Shown here piece after piece: positions 51,308 to 60,493 of a stretch of 64,000 nucleotides of DNA. The notes beneath the pieces are model-generated. The model was not told where the DNA came from, searched no databases, and saw only the letters and a program-made list of their open reading frames with translations. The stretch is taken from assembly GCA_037137455.1 (NCBI GenBank), contig JBAXKG010000003.1:1-64000 (forward strand), given 5' to 3'. The stretch's first letter is position 1. Every line of letters begins with the position of its first letter. The DNA comes from CAIVAT01 sp037137455. GTDB taxonomy: Bacteria; Bacteroidota; Bacteroidia; Bacteroidales; FEN-979. The translations under genes were made by a program, and so were the position numbers.

Positions 51308-51817
51308 TTATGAAGAAATCAATAACAAAATAATTGCAGCCATGGCTACAATCAAGGCAATTATGAGAAAACGTTTTCTGTATTTTTTTATTTTCATGGT
51401 ATTTATTGCCATCTCCTCACGTAATTTGACGGAATCGAGGATTTGCTTCAAAGTTTTTTCCAGATTAGGAACAAGGTCATCGTCTTTGACTATAAAATCG
51501 ACCGCGCCTTGTTTAAGCAAGGAGGTGGCTTCTCCAATGTCGGAATTGGATGTGAGCATCACTACCGGAAGATTCTTGGTTATACGTCGGATAAATCGCA
51601 GAATTTTTTCACCGTTCATTGCAAAACCAAGAGGACTTTCAATAAAATAGTCGAGTAGAATAATATCGGGATCATATTCCCATGACGAGATCATTTGTTC
51701 ACCCGATCGGAAAGAATGAACGATGAAACCCTGATTTCGGAGAGAAACTGAAAGGGTTTCGGCAAACATTTCATTATCTTCTACGAGGAAGATAGTAGCG
51801 CTATTATTTTTTTCCAT
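51308..51817 (-). CDS. Receiver-domain protein with C-terminal membrane anchor
   Basis: The start is ATG 51817 (MEKNNSATIFLVEDNE); TTG at 51829 gives four extra residues. Residues about 8-125 are a receiver domain with the acidic pair ED, Asp56 in ILLDYF, Thr/Ser in MLTSNS and Lys in FIVKDD. A short helical linker (about 126-143) leads to KKYRKR and one membrane helix (about 149-168) at the very C-terminus. No DNA-binding or enzymatic output domain is present. The topology would be cytoplasmic receiver, tail-anchored in the inner membrane. The gene overlaps the end of the upstream WecA-like gene by 14 bp. Confidence 0.85.
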   Translation of the reverse strand: MEKNNSATIFLVEDNEMFAETLSVSLRNQGFIVHSFRSGEQMISSWEYDPDIILLDYFIESPLGFAMNGEKILRFIRRITKNLPVVMLTSNSDIGEATSLLKQGAVDFIVKDDDLVPNLEKTLKQILDSVKLREEMAINTMKIKKYRKRFLIIALIVAMAAIILLLISS

Positions 51818-52988
51818 CTTTTTCTTCAATATTATCTAACAACAGCCGGTTATCAACCTGCATTCTGAGCGCTTTGTTTTTAAGCCTGCGACCCTTGAAC
51901 CATTCTTTTATCAGCTTGTAAAGGGTCAAAAACTCTGAAAAAAGAATGACTTCAAGAAACAACAATGAAACCACCAGTGCAAAGTGTTGTGAACGCAATA
52001 AAAACCCAGTTGTAATAATAACAATGTTCGCTGTATAGAGGATTTTTGCTGACCTTGGGTGGTTTAACCCGGTTTGCATGAGCAAATGATGGATATGGGT
52101 TTTATCGGGGCTGAAGGGTGATTTTTTATTAATTACCCTGCCGGTAAAAACCCGTAGGGTATCATAAACCGGGAGAAGGAAAATGCTAAAAACTATGATA
52201 GCCGCTTCGGTGTAATTAAAATAAGATGACTGTCCGCGGCTGAAGACCATCGTGACAATTCCTGCTGCTGATAAAAGATAACCAAGGATCATGGAACCGG
52301 TATCACCCATAAATATCCTGGCAGGATGCCAGTTGTATTTCAGGAATGCCAGCAAAGCTCCGCCAGTTGAAGCAGTAATAAAGGCGACTCCCAATTCACC
52401 GGAAAGATAAAATATGATAAAAAAACCTGTCAAATCTATCAGAGCTAATCCTCCCGCCAGTCCATCAATACCATCAATCAGGTTAAATGCATTGATAACA
52501 CCGGCCACGATAAATACCGTAATAATATACTGGATTACAATGGGTAATTGGTTGATTCCGAAAATTCCGAACATGTTATCAATCAAAAGACCCGCGTGCG
52601 CCAGGAATAGAGCAGCAATCACCTGTCCAAGGAACTTTACTTTGGGTGGCAATTCGCGCAGATCATCGACAATGCCAATAATCATGAGGATTAACAGTCC
52701 GGTTAACAAGTGAAGCAGGAAGTTGTTGTTTGTATAAAGAAACCACAAAGGGAAAGTTGATAATGTACCTGCAACAATTCCAAGTCCTCCCAACCGGCTT
52801 ATCGGCACCTTATGCACTTTTCGTTCATTGGGTTTATCTACCAGGTTGTAGTGAATAGATAATTTGATGATTAAAGGAATCAGAACCAGGCAAATAATAA
52901 AGCTTCCTGCAAATGCAGCGAATAAAAAAAATATTTCATTTTCTCCGGCTGCCTGTTCGATTTTTTGCAATGAATCAGTCATGATCAT
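51804..52988 (-). CDS. WecA/MraY-type polyprenyl-phosphate sugar-1-phosphate transferase
   Basis: A 394-residue membrane protein of the PNPT family with about ten to eleven membrane segments. Motifs are DKPNERKVH, GIVDDLRELPP, NAFNLIDGIDGLAGG, GDTGS and DKTHIHH. It would transfer a sugar-1-phosphate (GlcNAc-1-P or a relative) to undecaprenyl phosphate and so begin the repeat unit. A basic hydrophilic tail (about 360-394) is longer than usual. It is the only initiating enzyme seen in the locus. Confidence 0.93.
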   Translation of the reverse strand: MIMTDSLQKIEQAAGENEIFFLFAAFAGSFIICLVLIPLIIKLSIHYNLVDKPNERKVHKVPISRLGGLGIVAGTLSTFPLWFLYTNNNFLLHLLTGLLILMIIGIVDDLRELPPKVKFLGQVIAALFLAHAGLLIDNMFGIFGINQLPIVIQYIITVFIVAGVINAFNLIDGIDGLAGGLALIDLTGFFIIFYLSGELGVAFITASTGGALLAFLKYNWHPARIFMGDTGSMILGYLLSAAGIVTMVFSRGQSSYFNYTEAAIIVFSIFLLPVYDTLRVFTGRVINKKSPFSPDKTHIHHLLMQTGLNHPRSAKILYTANIVIITTGFLLRSQHFALVVSLLFLEVILFSEFLTLYKLIKEWFKGRRLKNKALRMQVDNRLLLDNIEEKDGKK

Positions 52989-53006
52989 AAACCAAATTTA
53001 TAAGGT

Positions 53007-53774
53007 TTATATTTGGCGATTTACCCATTCAGGTGGCATGAATTGTTTGAATTTTGATGCATTTTTATTAAAAAGCGCGGTGAAGGATATTAATCCATTG
53101 ATATGCATGGCCCTAACATCTTCAAGGCTTTTTCTGATAACATTTTTGATACTTTTATTACTTTCCCCTCCGAGACGCATTCGGATAAGGACCAAAGGTA
53201 TATAAAAAGTGCTAACCCTGAAGCGGACCAGGAAACGGAGTATCGATTCATAATCGGCCGCTATTCTGAAAGTTGTGTTGAACCCGCCATATTTAATATA
53301 AACTTCACGTTTTACATAAAATGTAGGATGTGGAGGCATCCAGCCGGTAAGGGCACGCGCACGGGAAAACTTACGGGAACGCCAGAAACGAACAATTTTA
53401 TCTGTGTCCTGCTGATCGACATATACTAAATCACCATAAACAGAATCAACTTTGAATTTGATAAAGGCTTCAGCAATCATTTTTATTGTTTCAGTTGAAG
53501 CAAAGATATCATCGGAATGTAAAAAGCCGACAACATCGCCTGTGGCAAGCCCGATCCCTTTATTTAATGCATCATAAAGCCCATTATCCTTTTCCGAAAC
53601 AAAAGTCGCAACCCGATCTCCATATGATTGGATGATTTCACAAGTGCTGTCTTTTGATTTCCCATCCACAATTATGTACTCAATATCTTTGTAGGACTGG
53701 CTCAAAACCGATTCGATCGTATCGCGCAGTGTTTTTTCACTATTATAGGTGATGGTAATGATCGATATTTTCAT
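53007..53774 (-). CDS. GT2 glycosyltransferase (paralogue of 30407-31171)
   Basis: A 255-residue GT-A enzyme: KISIITITYNSEKTL, IIVDGKSKDST, DNGLYDALNKGI and FLHSDDIFA with the metal site. MPPHPTFYVKREVYIKYGGF follows. It shares long identical stretches with the enzyme at 30407-31171, for example LYDALNKGIGLATG and VVGFLHSDD, and is nearly the same length. It follows the WecA-like gene's position in the operon, so it may add the second sugar. Confidence 0.9.
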   Translation of the reverse strand: MKISIITITYNSEKTLRDTIESVLSQSYKDIEYIIVDGKSKDSTCEIIQSYGDRVATFVSEKDNGLYDALNKGIGLATGDVVGFLHSDDIFASTETIKMIAEAFIKFKVDSVYGDLVYVDQQDTDKIVRFWRSRKFSRARALTGWMPPHPTFYVKREVYIKYGGFNTTFRIAADYESILRFLVRFRVSTFYIPLVLIRMRLGGESNKSIKNVIRKSLEDVRAMHINGLISFTALFNKNASKFKQFMPPEWVNRQI

Positions 53775-53834
53775 GATACTGTAGGCATTGGATCTATGTT
53801 TGCAAGTTAGCAGAAAACCCTGATTAAAAATAAT

Positions 53835-54386
53835 TTATGCAACAATTACCCGCTCCTTAATCTTAACTGCCGGATTTCCCTGATAAATACTGTAAGGATC
53901 AAGATCACGGGTAGCGACCGAATTAACGGCAAGAACCGAGTGGGATTTACATTTTATTCCGGGACAAACTATGCTGAATGCGCCGATCCATACTCCATCT
54001 TCCAGTGTAATTTCCCCGGTTATAAGGTCAAAGGTGCTTTTTTTAAAATTGTGATTTCCACATAATAACATGGCGCCTTGAGAAATACAACAGTTGCTGC
54101 CAATAACCACATTATCGAGATTATCTATCCATGAATTTTCGCCGATCCAGGTGTTATCGCCAACAATTAAACGCCATGGATACTTGATATTGACACAGGG
54201 CTTGATATTGACTCCCTTCCCGACTTTTGCCCCGAAGGCCTTGAGCAATGCACATTTCATTGTGCTGGACGGAATCATTCCCGATTTAAAAAAAAGCACA
54301 TTCACATAATACCAGCACAATCGCTTCAGTGCGTTGGCCCCGGGCTTGTATTGACTGTTATCATATCGGGAAATTTCTGTGATCAT
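53835..54386 (-). CDS. WcaF-like acetyltransferase
   Basis: A 183-residue left-handed beta-helix protein: WYYVNVLFFKSGMIPSS, GAKVGKGVNIKPCVNIKYPWRL (residues about 51-72, a WcaF hallmark), IGENSWIDNLDN, and CGNHNFKKSTF with the likely catalytic His. It would acetylate a sugar of the polymer. The length matches WcaF-type enzymes. A 60-bp gap, larger than most in this locus, separates it from the downstream GT2 gene. Confidence 0.92.
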   Translation of the reverse strand: MITEISRYDNSQYKPGANALKRLCWYYVNVLFFKSGMIPSSTMKCALLKAFGAKVGKGVNIKPCVNIKYPWRLIVGDNTWIGENSWIDNLDNVVIGSNCCISQGAMLLCGNHNFKKSTFDLITGEITLEDGVWIGAFSIVCPGIKCKSHSVLAVNSVATRDLDPYSIYQGNPAVKIKERVIVA

Positions 54387-54388
54387 GA

Positions 54389-55528
54389 TTATAAATTGAA
54401 AAGATTAATGTTTTCTGCAAGCATTTCAGGATTTGCAATATATGATTTGGCATATGCGAATGCATTATCGGAATAGGTGGCAAATGCATTTTGGTCAAGA
54501 GCGGCAAAAAAATCAATCGCTTCTTTAAACCGGCCAGGGTTTTCAAGGGGAATATCCATTCCTATCCCCGACTTCTCGAGATCCCTCCATGGTGTACGGT
54601 CGCTGATTATTACCGGGCACCCGGCCATGAAGCTTTCTAAAATCGTATGTCCGAAGTTTTCACCGGTTGTAGGTAAAAGCATCACATCAAATCCCTGCAG
54701 TTCTTCAAGGATTTTTTCACTCGGAATGCTTCCGCGATAAGTAACGGTTACGTTCGCCGGCATAGCGCCGATAATCTCTTTACATTCATTCCAGTAAGCC
54801 TCATCATATACCGGCCCGATAATATCATACCGGATTTCGTAGTTTCTGCACTGGTTCAGAATTTCAAGTGCATACAACTGGTTCTTTTCAGGCGAGATAC
54901 GAGCCACGGTTACCATGGTTAATTTGCCTGCGGTTTTCTGCTTGCGAATAGGAGGTCGTGAGACTTTTCTCGGCAATTCCCGGGCTTCAGCGATTTTGAT
55001 ATTTTCACCAATATGTGCCCTGATATCGGAAGTTTCGTGGGCTATAACAGAATGAAACACCGTTCCATGATAAAACCTGATCATTTTCATCAGGGTAAGG
55101 AAACTTTTTTTTCTGAATGATTTCACTCCAAGCGCCCCCTGTCCGAGAACCCCATGCGAAGCAATGATAATACTTTTATGCCGATCTATTTTGGCTAATA
55201 ACAGGGGTAAAAAAGAAAACCAAAAACCGAAAAGGAGGTGAATATAAACCACATCATATTTCCTTTCATTCAATAACCGATTGAACAGTCCAATCTTGTG
55301 GTTAGCCGCAGAGACATAAAAGACATTTACATTCGGGGAAATCACATTCCACCGATCAGGAATTATTTCCGGGTAAGGGATAGATTCAGTGTAATCGGTA
55401 TCGCTGGTTACAATATAGAATTCAAAATTATCCTTCAAATAGTCAACCTGGTTCATAAAAGCCCGAATGGTGCCACCTGCCTTGTATCCCGGCCAATAAT
55501 AATCGGTAAACGAAAGGATCTTCTTCAT
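54389..55528 (-). CDS. GT4 glycosyltransferase
   Basis: A 379-residue GT-B protein. It starts KKILSFTDYYWPGYKAGG with the glycine-rich N-terminal loop; the C-terminal domain has MVTVARISPEKNQLYALEIL and the E-x7-E motif in GENFGHTILESFMAGCPVI. It is a retaining transferase on the cytoplasmic face. One or two bases separate it from each neighbour, so it is translationally close-coupled. Confidence 0.92.
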   Translation of the reverse strand: MKKILSFTDYYWPGYKAGGTIRAFMNQVDYLKDNFEFYIVTSDTDYTESIPYPEIIPDRWNVISPNVNVFYVSAANHKIGLFNRLLNERKYDVVYIHLLFGFWFSFLPLLLAKIDRHKSIIIASHGVLGQGALGVKSFRKKSFLTLMKMIRFYHGTVFHSVIAHETSDIRAHIGENIKIAEARELPRKVSRPPIRKQKTAGKLTMVTVARISPEKNQLYALEILNQCRNYEIRYDIIGPVYDEAYWNECKEIIGAMPANVTVTYRGSIPSEKILEELQGFDVMLLPTTGENFGHTILESFMAGCPVIISDRTPWRDLEKSGIGMDIPLENPGRFKEAIDFFAALDQNAFATYSDNAFAYAKSYIANPEMLAENINLFNL

Positions 55529-55529
55529 G

Positions 55530-56522
55530 TCATTCTTTTAATAATTGCTCGTAGATGGTGGCAAATTGCATCCCGATTTCTTCGGGTTGGAATCGTTTAA
55601 CATTTTTAAACCCTTTAATAATCAAAGTGTTTCGCAGCGTGGAATCGTTTATAAGCTGGATTACAGCTTCCCTGATCGCTTCAGTATTTTCAACATCAAT
55701 AACCATGGCAGCATCGCCAGCAACTTCAGGCAGCGAGGTATTATTGCCGGTGATCACCGGTCTGCCGATGGCATTGGCTTCAAGAATTGGCAATCCAAAT
55801 CCCTCATACAGGGAAGCAAAGAGAACGATATCGGCGTTGCGATAGTGATCCAGCACCTCATTGTATGGCAGGTTGAAAAAGTTTTCATATCTGATACCGT
55901 ATTTTGTTAGCAATGCAGTATGTTCGTCGGTTAATTTTCCAATGATTACAAGTTTCAAATTGAGTCCTTCCAACGCCGGAATAACGCGGTGAAGATTTTT
56001 ATTAGGGGTTGTGCCAATTTGAATGATCACCGGGCATGCATCATTAAACTCACGTGGAAAAGGCTTAATATCTGAAGAAATGCAATCATGAACCACCAAA
56101 ATTTTTTCGGCATTTATCCCGGTTTTCTGGATCAATTCCTGTTTGATGAATTCAGATATAACGGTTATGTACCTGACTCGCATAGCAGGCATAGTAAACC
56201 AGAAAAACTTCAGCACCGCAAGCCGCAAGCCCCCGCCCGAAGAAAGAATGCGCAGATCGTGAATGGTCAGGATGGTTTTTCGTTTTTTCATGAAAACAGC
56301 GATATAATGAACATCGCCGGTAATATGATTCACTTCAGCCTGATGGAAGGCGGAATCAATAGCGTTGAAAATCCTTTTCCACAAACCAATGCTGTTGTGC
56401 TTCATCACATAACGTGAAGAGCCAACCTGTGCAGGGAGTGCGGCGATGATTGTATCGAAAAGCTCTTCAATACTATGATGCCAGGGGGCATTGGCTTTAC
56501 GAAAAAAAAATACAGTTCGCAT
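55530..56522 (-). CDS. GT4 glycosyltransferase
   Basis: A 330-residue GT-B enzyme. HSIEELFDTI, the N-terminal NHITGDVHY, and a C-terminal VIIQIGTTPNKNLHRVI, followed by the E-x7-E motif in SLYEGFGLPILEANAIGRPVI, are typical of mannosyltransferase-like GT4 proteins (MtfB/WbaZ-like). It is short for the family, with a small N-terminal domain. It is the second gene of the operon, after the stand-alone receiver. Confidence 0.9.
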   Translation of the reverse strand: MRTVFFFRKANAPWHHSIEELFDTIIAALPAQVGSSRYVMKHNSIGLWKRIFNAIDSAFHQAEVNHITGDVHYIAVFMKKRKTILTIHDLRILSSGGGLRLAVLKFFWFTMPAMRVRYITVISEFIKQELIQKTGINAEKILVVHDCISSDIKPFPREFNDACPVIIQIGTTPNKNLHRVIPALEGLNLKLVIIGKLTDEHTALLTKYGIRYENFFNLPYNEVLDHYRNADIVLFASLYEGFGLPILEANAIGRPVITGNNTSLPEVAGDAAMVIDVENTEAIREAVIQLINDSTLRNTLIIKGFKNVKRFQPEEIGMQFATIYEQLLKE

Positions 56523-56572
56523 GAGATGACTTCAATCTGAGTTCAATAACATTCAGAAGGTTATACATCAAT

Positions 56573-57013
56573 TTAATCGTTGTCCATTAAAAATTTTTTT
56601 ATCTTGGAAAAAGCTTTTTTTACCGGAGTGTTGTCAGACTTATTCTTCATCTCAGACTCTATTTCCTTTAAAACAGGCAGAAGATTTTCAAAAGCCTTTT
56701 CATCTTTTTTAATATACTCACGGGCTCCTTGCTTAATTGATTGCACAGCCAGTTTAACATTTTTTTGCCCCGACATGAAGATGACCCGGAGGTCGGGTTT
56801 ATATGCCCTGATTTTTTGTAAAACCTCCACTCCGTTTACCATCCCAAGTTGCTGATCCATAATAATTACATCCGGAACTCTTTCTTCGTATACCTGAAGA
56901 AGGCATTCCAGTCCGTTATCCACATGTTTTATTTCATCATATCCCTCATTTTTCAATAATTCAATGAGCATTGTTGCATAAAAGGGATCATCCTCAACCA
57001 GGAGTATAAACAT
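56573..57013 (-). CDS. Stand-alone receiver-domain protein
   Basis: A 146-residue CheY-like protein: EDD at residues 7-9, Asp53 in VIIMDQQLG, Ser in IFMSGQ, and Lys in EYIKKDE. A charged, lysine-rich tail of about 25 residues follows the receiver, and no output domain is present. It is the first gene of the polysaccharide locus, 50 bp ahead of the glycosyltransferases, and it is divergent from the hybrid kinase gene at 57160, which ends in an HPt domain. The hybrid kinase is a good candidate for its phosphate donor. Confidence 0.9.
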   Translation of the reverse strand: MFILLVEDDPFYATMLIELLKNEGYDEIKHVDNGLECLLQVYEERVPDVIIMDQQLGMVNGVEVLQKIRAYKPDLRVIFMSGQKNVKLAVQSIKQGAREYIKKDEKAFENLLPVLKEIESEMKNKSDNTPVKKAFSKIKKFLMDND

Positions 57014-57077
57014 GGCTCTGAATTTTATTGGTTAGCAAGATAAATATTTTTCACTACTTTTGATGAAGAACTTTACA

Positions 57078-57085
57078 CAAAGTTA
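57078..57085 (-). promoter_or_regulatory. Bacteroidota -7 promoter element of the polysaccharide locus
   Basis: On the minus strand this reads TAACTTTG, 64 bp before the ATG of the first gene. No TTG at 19 nt is seen, so the element is partial. The divergent hybrid kinase gene has only a weak match (TAATCTTT) upstream. Confidence 0.45.
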
Positions 57086-57159
57086 ATACTTTTTGATACG
57101 GATAATGAACCCCTTGCAATATAACCATCCAAAGAAATATTAATCTTTCAAAAATTATT

Positions 57160-60100
57160 ATGGAAAAGGACATACAAAAGACTTTACTTGAATTGTCTTT
57201 TTCAATAGGAAGCAACGCCGAAAGTTCCAAATTTGACCTGGCCAAATACCTTCAAAACACACTTCCGGTATTTCTTGAAAAACTTGATCTAAGCGGAGCC
57301 TGTGTATTGCAACTTGCTGATCATGGGTTTCAGGTTATATACGAACGAAGCCATGTTGAAAATCCGTGTTTCCCCATATCAGAAATTACAGAGAGACAAT
57401 TCGTGAGATCTTCAGAATCCTCACATACTCAATCATATCAAATAATTAAGGAAATATTATTTCATCATATTTTTAATCTTGACAATTTTGGAGTTCTGAT
57501 TCTTTCGGGCGAAAAGAAATTAACTTCTGACCTGCTTTTACAGTTACACCCGGTAATTTCCATGCTTGCCCATGCATGTAATTTTTACTCCGGGATCAGT
57601 AAGCTAATGAAATCGGAAGAAAAGTTGAAGCAGGAACGTAATCTTTTTCACACCATTATTGATAACATACCTGATCCCATTTATGTAAAGGACCTCGATG
57701 GGCGAAAAATCCTCCTCAATAAAGCAGAGGCTGATCTGCTTGGAGTAGCTTCAATTGATGCGGCAATTGGCAAAACCGATGAAGATTTTTATCCCGTGGA
57801 GATAGCTGAAAAAACCAGGTTGGAAGACAAACGGATCCTTGACCTTAAAACGCCAATGATTCATGAAGAGGGCAGGCTTATTACCCGGACTGGGGAAGAG
57901 CTGTGGTTTGAAGGAAATAAAATTCCATTTTTTGACGAAAATGGTGAGGTTTTGGGAATTGTGGGGATAAGCCATAACATTACAAACCGTAAGAAAGCAG
58001 AAAAAGAAATCCAGGAGAGTGAAGAAAAACTGGGTAAACTTCTTCACCTGCAAAACCTGTTAACACAATTGGCAACAGAATTTATTAATATTCCCGTTGA
58101 AAACAGTGATGAAGCAGTAAACAGGCTGCTTACGATTATTGGTGAGCAAAACCAGATAGACCGGGTTTATATTTTCAGCTACGATTTCGAGTCCAAAACC
58201 ATGTCGAACACACATGAATGGTGTGCCGAAGGGGTTAGTCCTGAGATTGACAATCTTCAAATAATACCTCACTCTTTACTGCCTTCCTGGGTTGAAACAC
58301 ATTTAAAAGGAGAGATTCTGACAGTTCCTGATGTTAGCGAATTGCCCGTGGATGGCGTTTTACGTCAGATACTTGAACCACAAGGCATCAAGACGCTAAT
58401 CACGGTTCCAATGATTTTAAATGGCGAGTGCCTTGGATTTGTCGGATTTGATTCAGTAAGAATAGTAAAACAATGGAGTGGGGAAGAAATTACTTTTCTC
58501 CGTTTGTTAGCCGATTTGCTTTGCAATGTCGTTGACCGGAAACGAACCGAAAAGACGCTTGTTACGCGTGAGGCATATCTAAAGTCGATATTTGACAATG
58601 TTCCTTACCTGATGTGGCTGAAAGACACAGAAGGCCGGTATTTGATTGTTAACCAGCCATTTCTTGATTATTTTAGTTTTACGATTCATGATTATCCGAT
58701 TGGTAAAACGGCCCATGACCTATGGTTGTCAAATATTTCACAAAATTTTGTCGATCAGGACAATGAAGTATTAAAAACACGAAAATTAAAGGTTGTTGAG
58801 GAACAGGTTGACTTTCATGGAAAAATGGTCTGGTTCGAAATTTTCAGGGCGCCAATAATAGATCCTAATGGCAAGCTTCTTGGAACAACTGGCATTGCGC
58901 GTGATATCACCAGCAGGATCATGGCTGACCATGAATTAAAAAAAGCCACAGAGGCTGCTGAATCTTCAAATATTGCTAAAACCCGTTTCCTTGCAAATAT
59001 GAGTCACGAAATACGTACTCCCCTCAATGCAATTACCGGCATGATCAGGCTGTTTCGTGAAACCTCTCTCGATCCGTCACAATTGAAATTGCTTGGCAAT
59101 ATGAATACGGCATCGGAAAACCTGTTGACTGTTATTAATGATATCCTGGATTTCTCAAAAATTGAATCAGGACAGATTACTCTTGATAGAACAGACTTTA
59201 ATATTAATGAGTTATGTCGCAGGGTATATGATGCCAATGAATACCGGGCAGAGGGAAAAAACATTAAACTGCAATATTCAGTTGACCCTGCCATTCCTGA
59301 GTTTTTAAAAGGAGATCCGGTTCGTCTTCATCAGGTTCTAAATAACCTTGTTAGTAATGCAATTAAATTTACCAATGAAGGCGGGGTTGAAATGCATTTT
59401 AAACTTATTGGAGAGGACAAAAATATCAGTACAATTCTTTTCGTGGTAGAGGATACAGGAATCGGCATAAGTCCGGAAAACCAAAAGAGAATATTTAACA
59501 GTTTCCAGCAGGAGGATGAAAGCATCACACGTACTTACGGGGGAACCGGTCTGGGTTTGCCCATCAGCAAGCAATTGGTGGAGCTCATGGGAGGCGAACT
59601 TAGCCTTGAGAGTACCAAGCACAAAGGCAGCAGCTTTTTCTTTACACTTAACATCCCAAATGGATCGGCCGTCGGATGTGAAATTGAAAAACCTGCAGTT
59701 GAACCCGGATCAGCGAATTTAACCGGATATAGGATTTTGTTGGTTGAAGATAATAAATTCAACCAGTTTATTGCTCAGTCTATTCTTGAAAAGTGGGGTG
59801 GGGCGGTGATGATCGCCGAAGATGGCCAACAGGCTGTAGATAATCTTTCTTCCGGCAAATTTGACTTGATATTGATGGATATTCAGATGCCGGTAATGGA
59901 TGGTTTAACTGCGGCTAAAATTATCAGGAACAAACTCAATTTGCAAACTCCTATACTTGCGCTTACGGCCAACGTAGTGAAAGGGATTGTAGAAAGATGT
60001 GAAGAGGCCGGCATGCAGGGTTATATTTCAAAGCCATTTGATGAAAATGAACTTTACACGAAAATCATGGCGGTAATTGGTAAAAATCAGGGATATGATG

Positions 60101-60471
60101 AATCAGCCCCTCTGATTTCGCCTGAAGTTATAGTTGCCGACACATCCAGGTTATCAAAAATGGTTGGTAATGATAAGTCGATGCTGAATAGAATGATTCT
60201 CAAGTTTCTTGAGGTTACTCCTGCATATATGAACGAATTATCTGATGCAGCTGTGAACAATGATCCTGATGCTATAAGCCGGATGTCGCATAAAATAAAA
60301 TCGAGCGTTGACCTTGTTTCAACTGACAAAGTTCGCGACCTTATTAAACAGATCAATGAAAAAAGTAAATCGCCCGGGGAGATCGAAAATCTTCGTGAAA
60401 TGATTAAAGAATTTTCCATGCAATTTGAATTATTGGTCAGGCAGCTGAATGATGTTGTCAACATGAGTTAA
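57160..60471 (+). CDS. Hybrid sensor histidine kinase (GAF-PAS-GAF-PAS-HisKA-HATPase-REC-HPt)
   Basis: A 1103-residue soluble hybrid kinase. In order: an N-terminal GAF-like region (about 1-150), PAS (about 165-285), GAF (about 300-455), PAS (about 475-600), HisKA with His616 in MSHEIRTPL, HATPase with NNLVSNAIKFT, DTGIGIS and GGTGLGL, a receiver with Asp907 in ILMDIQMP, and an HPt domain with His1044 in MSHKIKSS. No membrane segment is seen, so it senses a cytoplasmic or small diffusible signal. It is divergent from the polysaccharide locus, whose first gene is a lone receiver. Together with the paralogue at 61273 it could feed the receivers in the locus. Confidence 0.93.
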   Translation: MEKDIQKTLLELSFSIGSNAESSKFDLAKYLQNTLPVFLEKLDLSGACVLQLADHGFQVIYERSHVENPCFPISEITERQFVRSSESSHTQSYQIIKEILFHHIFNLDNFGVLILSGEKKLTSDLLLQLHPVISMLAHACNFYSGISKLMKSEEKLKQERNLFHTIIDNIPDPIYVKDLDGRKILLNKAEADLLGVASIDAAIGKTDEDFYPVEIAEKTRLEDKRILDLKTPMIHEEGRLITRTGEELWFEGNKIPFFDENGEVLGIVGISHNITNRKKAEKEIQESEEKLGKLLHLQNLLTQLATEFINIPVENSDEAVNRLLTIIGEQNQIDRVYIFSYDFESKTMSNTHEWCAEGVSPEIDNLQIIPHSLLPSWVETHLKGEILTVPDVSELPVDGVLRQILEPQGIKTLITVPMILNGECLGFVGFDSVRIVKQWSGEEITFLRLLADLLCNVVDRKRTEKTLVTREAYLKSIFDNVPYLMWLKDTEGRYLIVNQPFLDYFSFTIHDYPIGKTAHDLWLSNISQNFVDQDNEVLKTRKLKVVEEQVDFHGKMVWFEIFRAPIIDPNGKLLGTTGIARDITSRIMADHELKKATEAAESSNIAKTRFLANMSHEIRTPLNAITGMIRLFRETSLDPSQLKLLGNMNTASENLLTVINDILDFSKIESGQITLDRTDFNINELCRRVYDANEYRAEGKNIKLQYSVDPAIPEFLKGDPVRLHQVLNNLVSNAIKFTNEGGVEMHFKLIGEDKNISTILFVVEDTGIGISPENQKRIFNSFQQEDESITRTYGGTGLGLPISKQLVELMGGELSLESTKHKGSSFFFTLNIPNGSAVGCEIEKPAVEPGSANLTGYRILLVEDNKFNQFIAQSILEKWGGAVMIAEDGQQAVDNLSSGKFDLILMDIQMPVMDGLTAAKIIRNKLNLQTPILALTANVVKGIVERCEEAGMQGYISKPFDENELYTKIMAVIGKNQGYDESAPLISPEVIVADTSRLSKMVGNDKSMLNRMILKFLEVTPAYMNELSDAAVNNDPDAISRMSHKIKSSVDLVSTDKVRDLIKQINEKSKSPGEIENLREMIKEFSMQFELLVRQLNDVVNMS

Positions 60472-60493
60472 TTTACAGAAGGGTCTTGAAATC

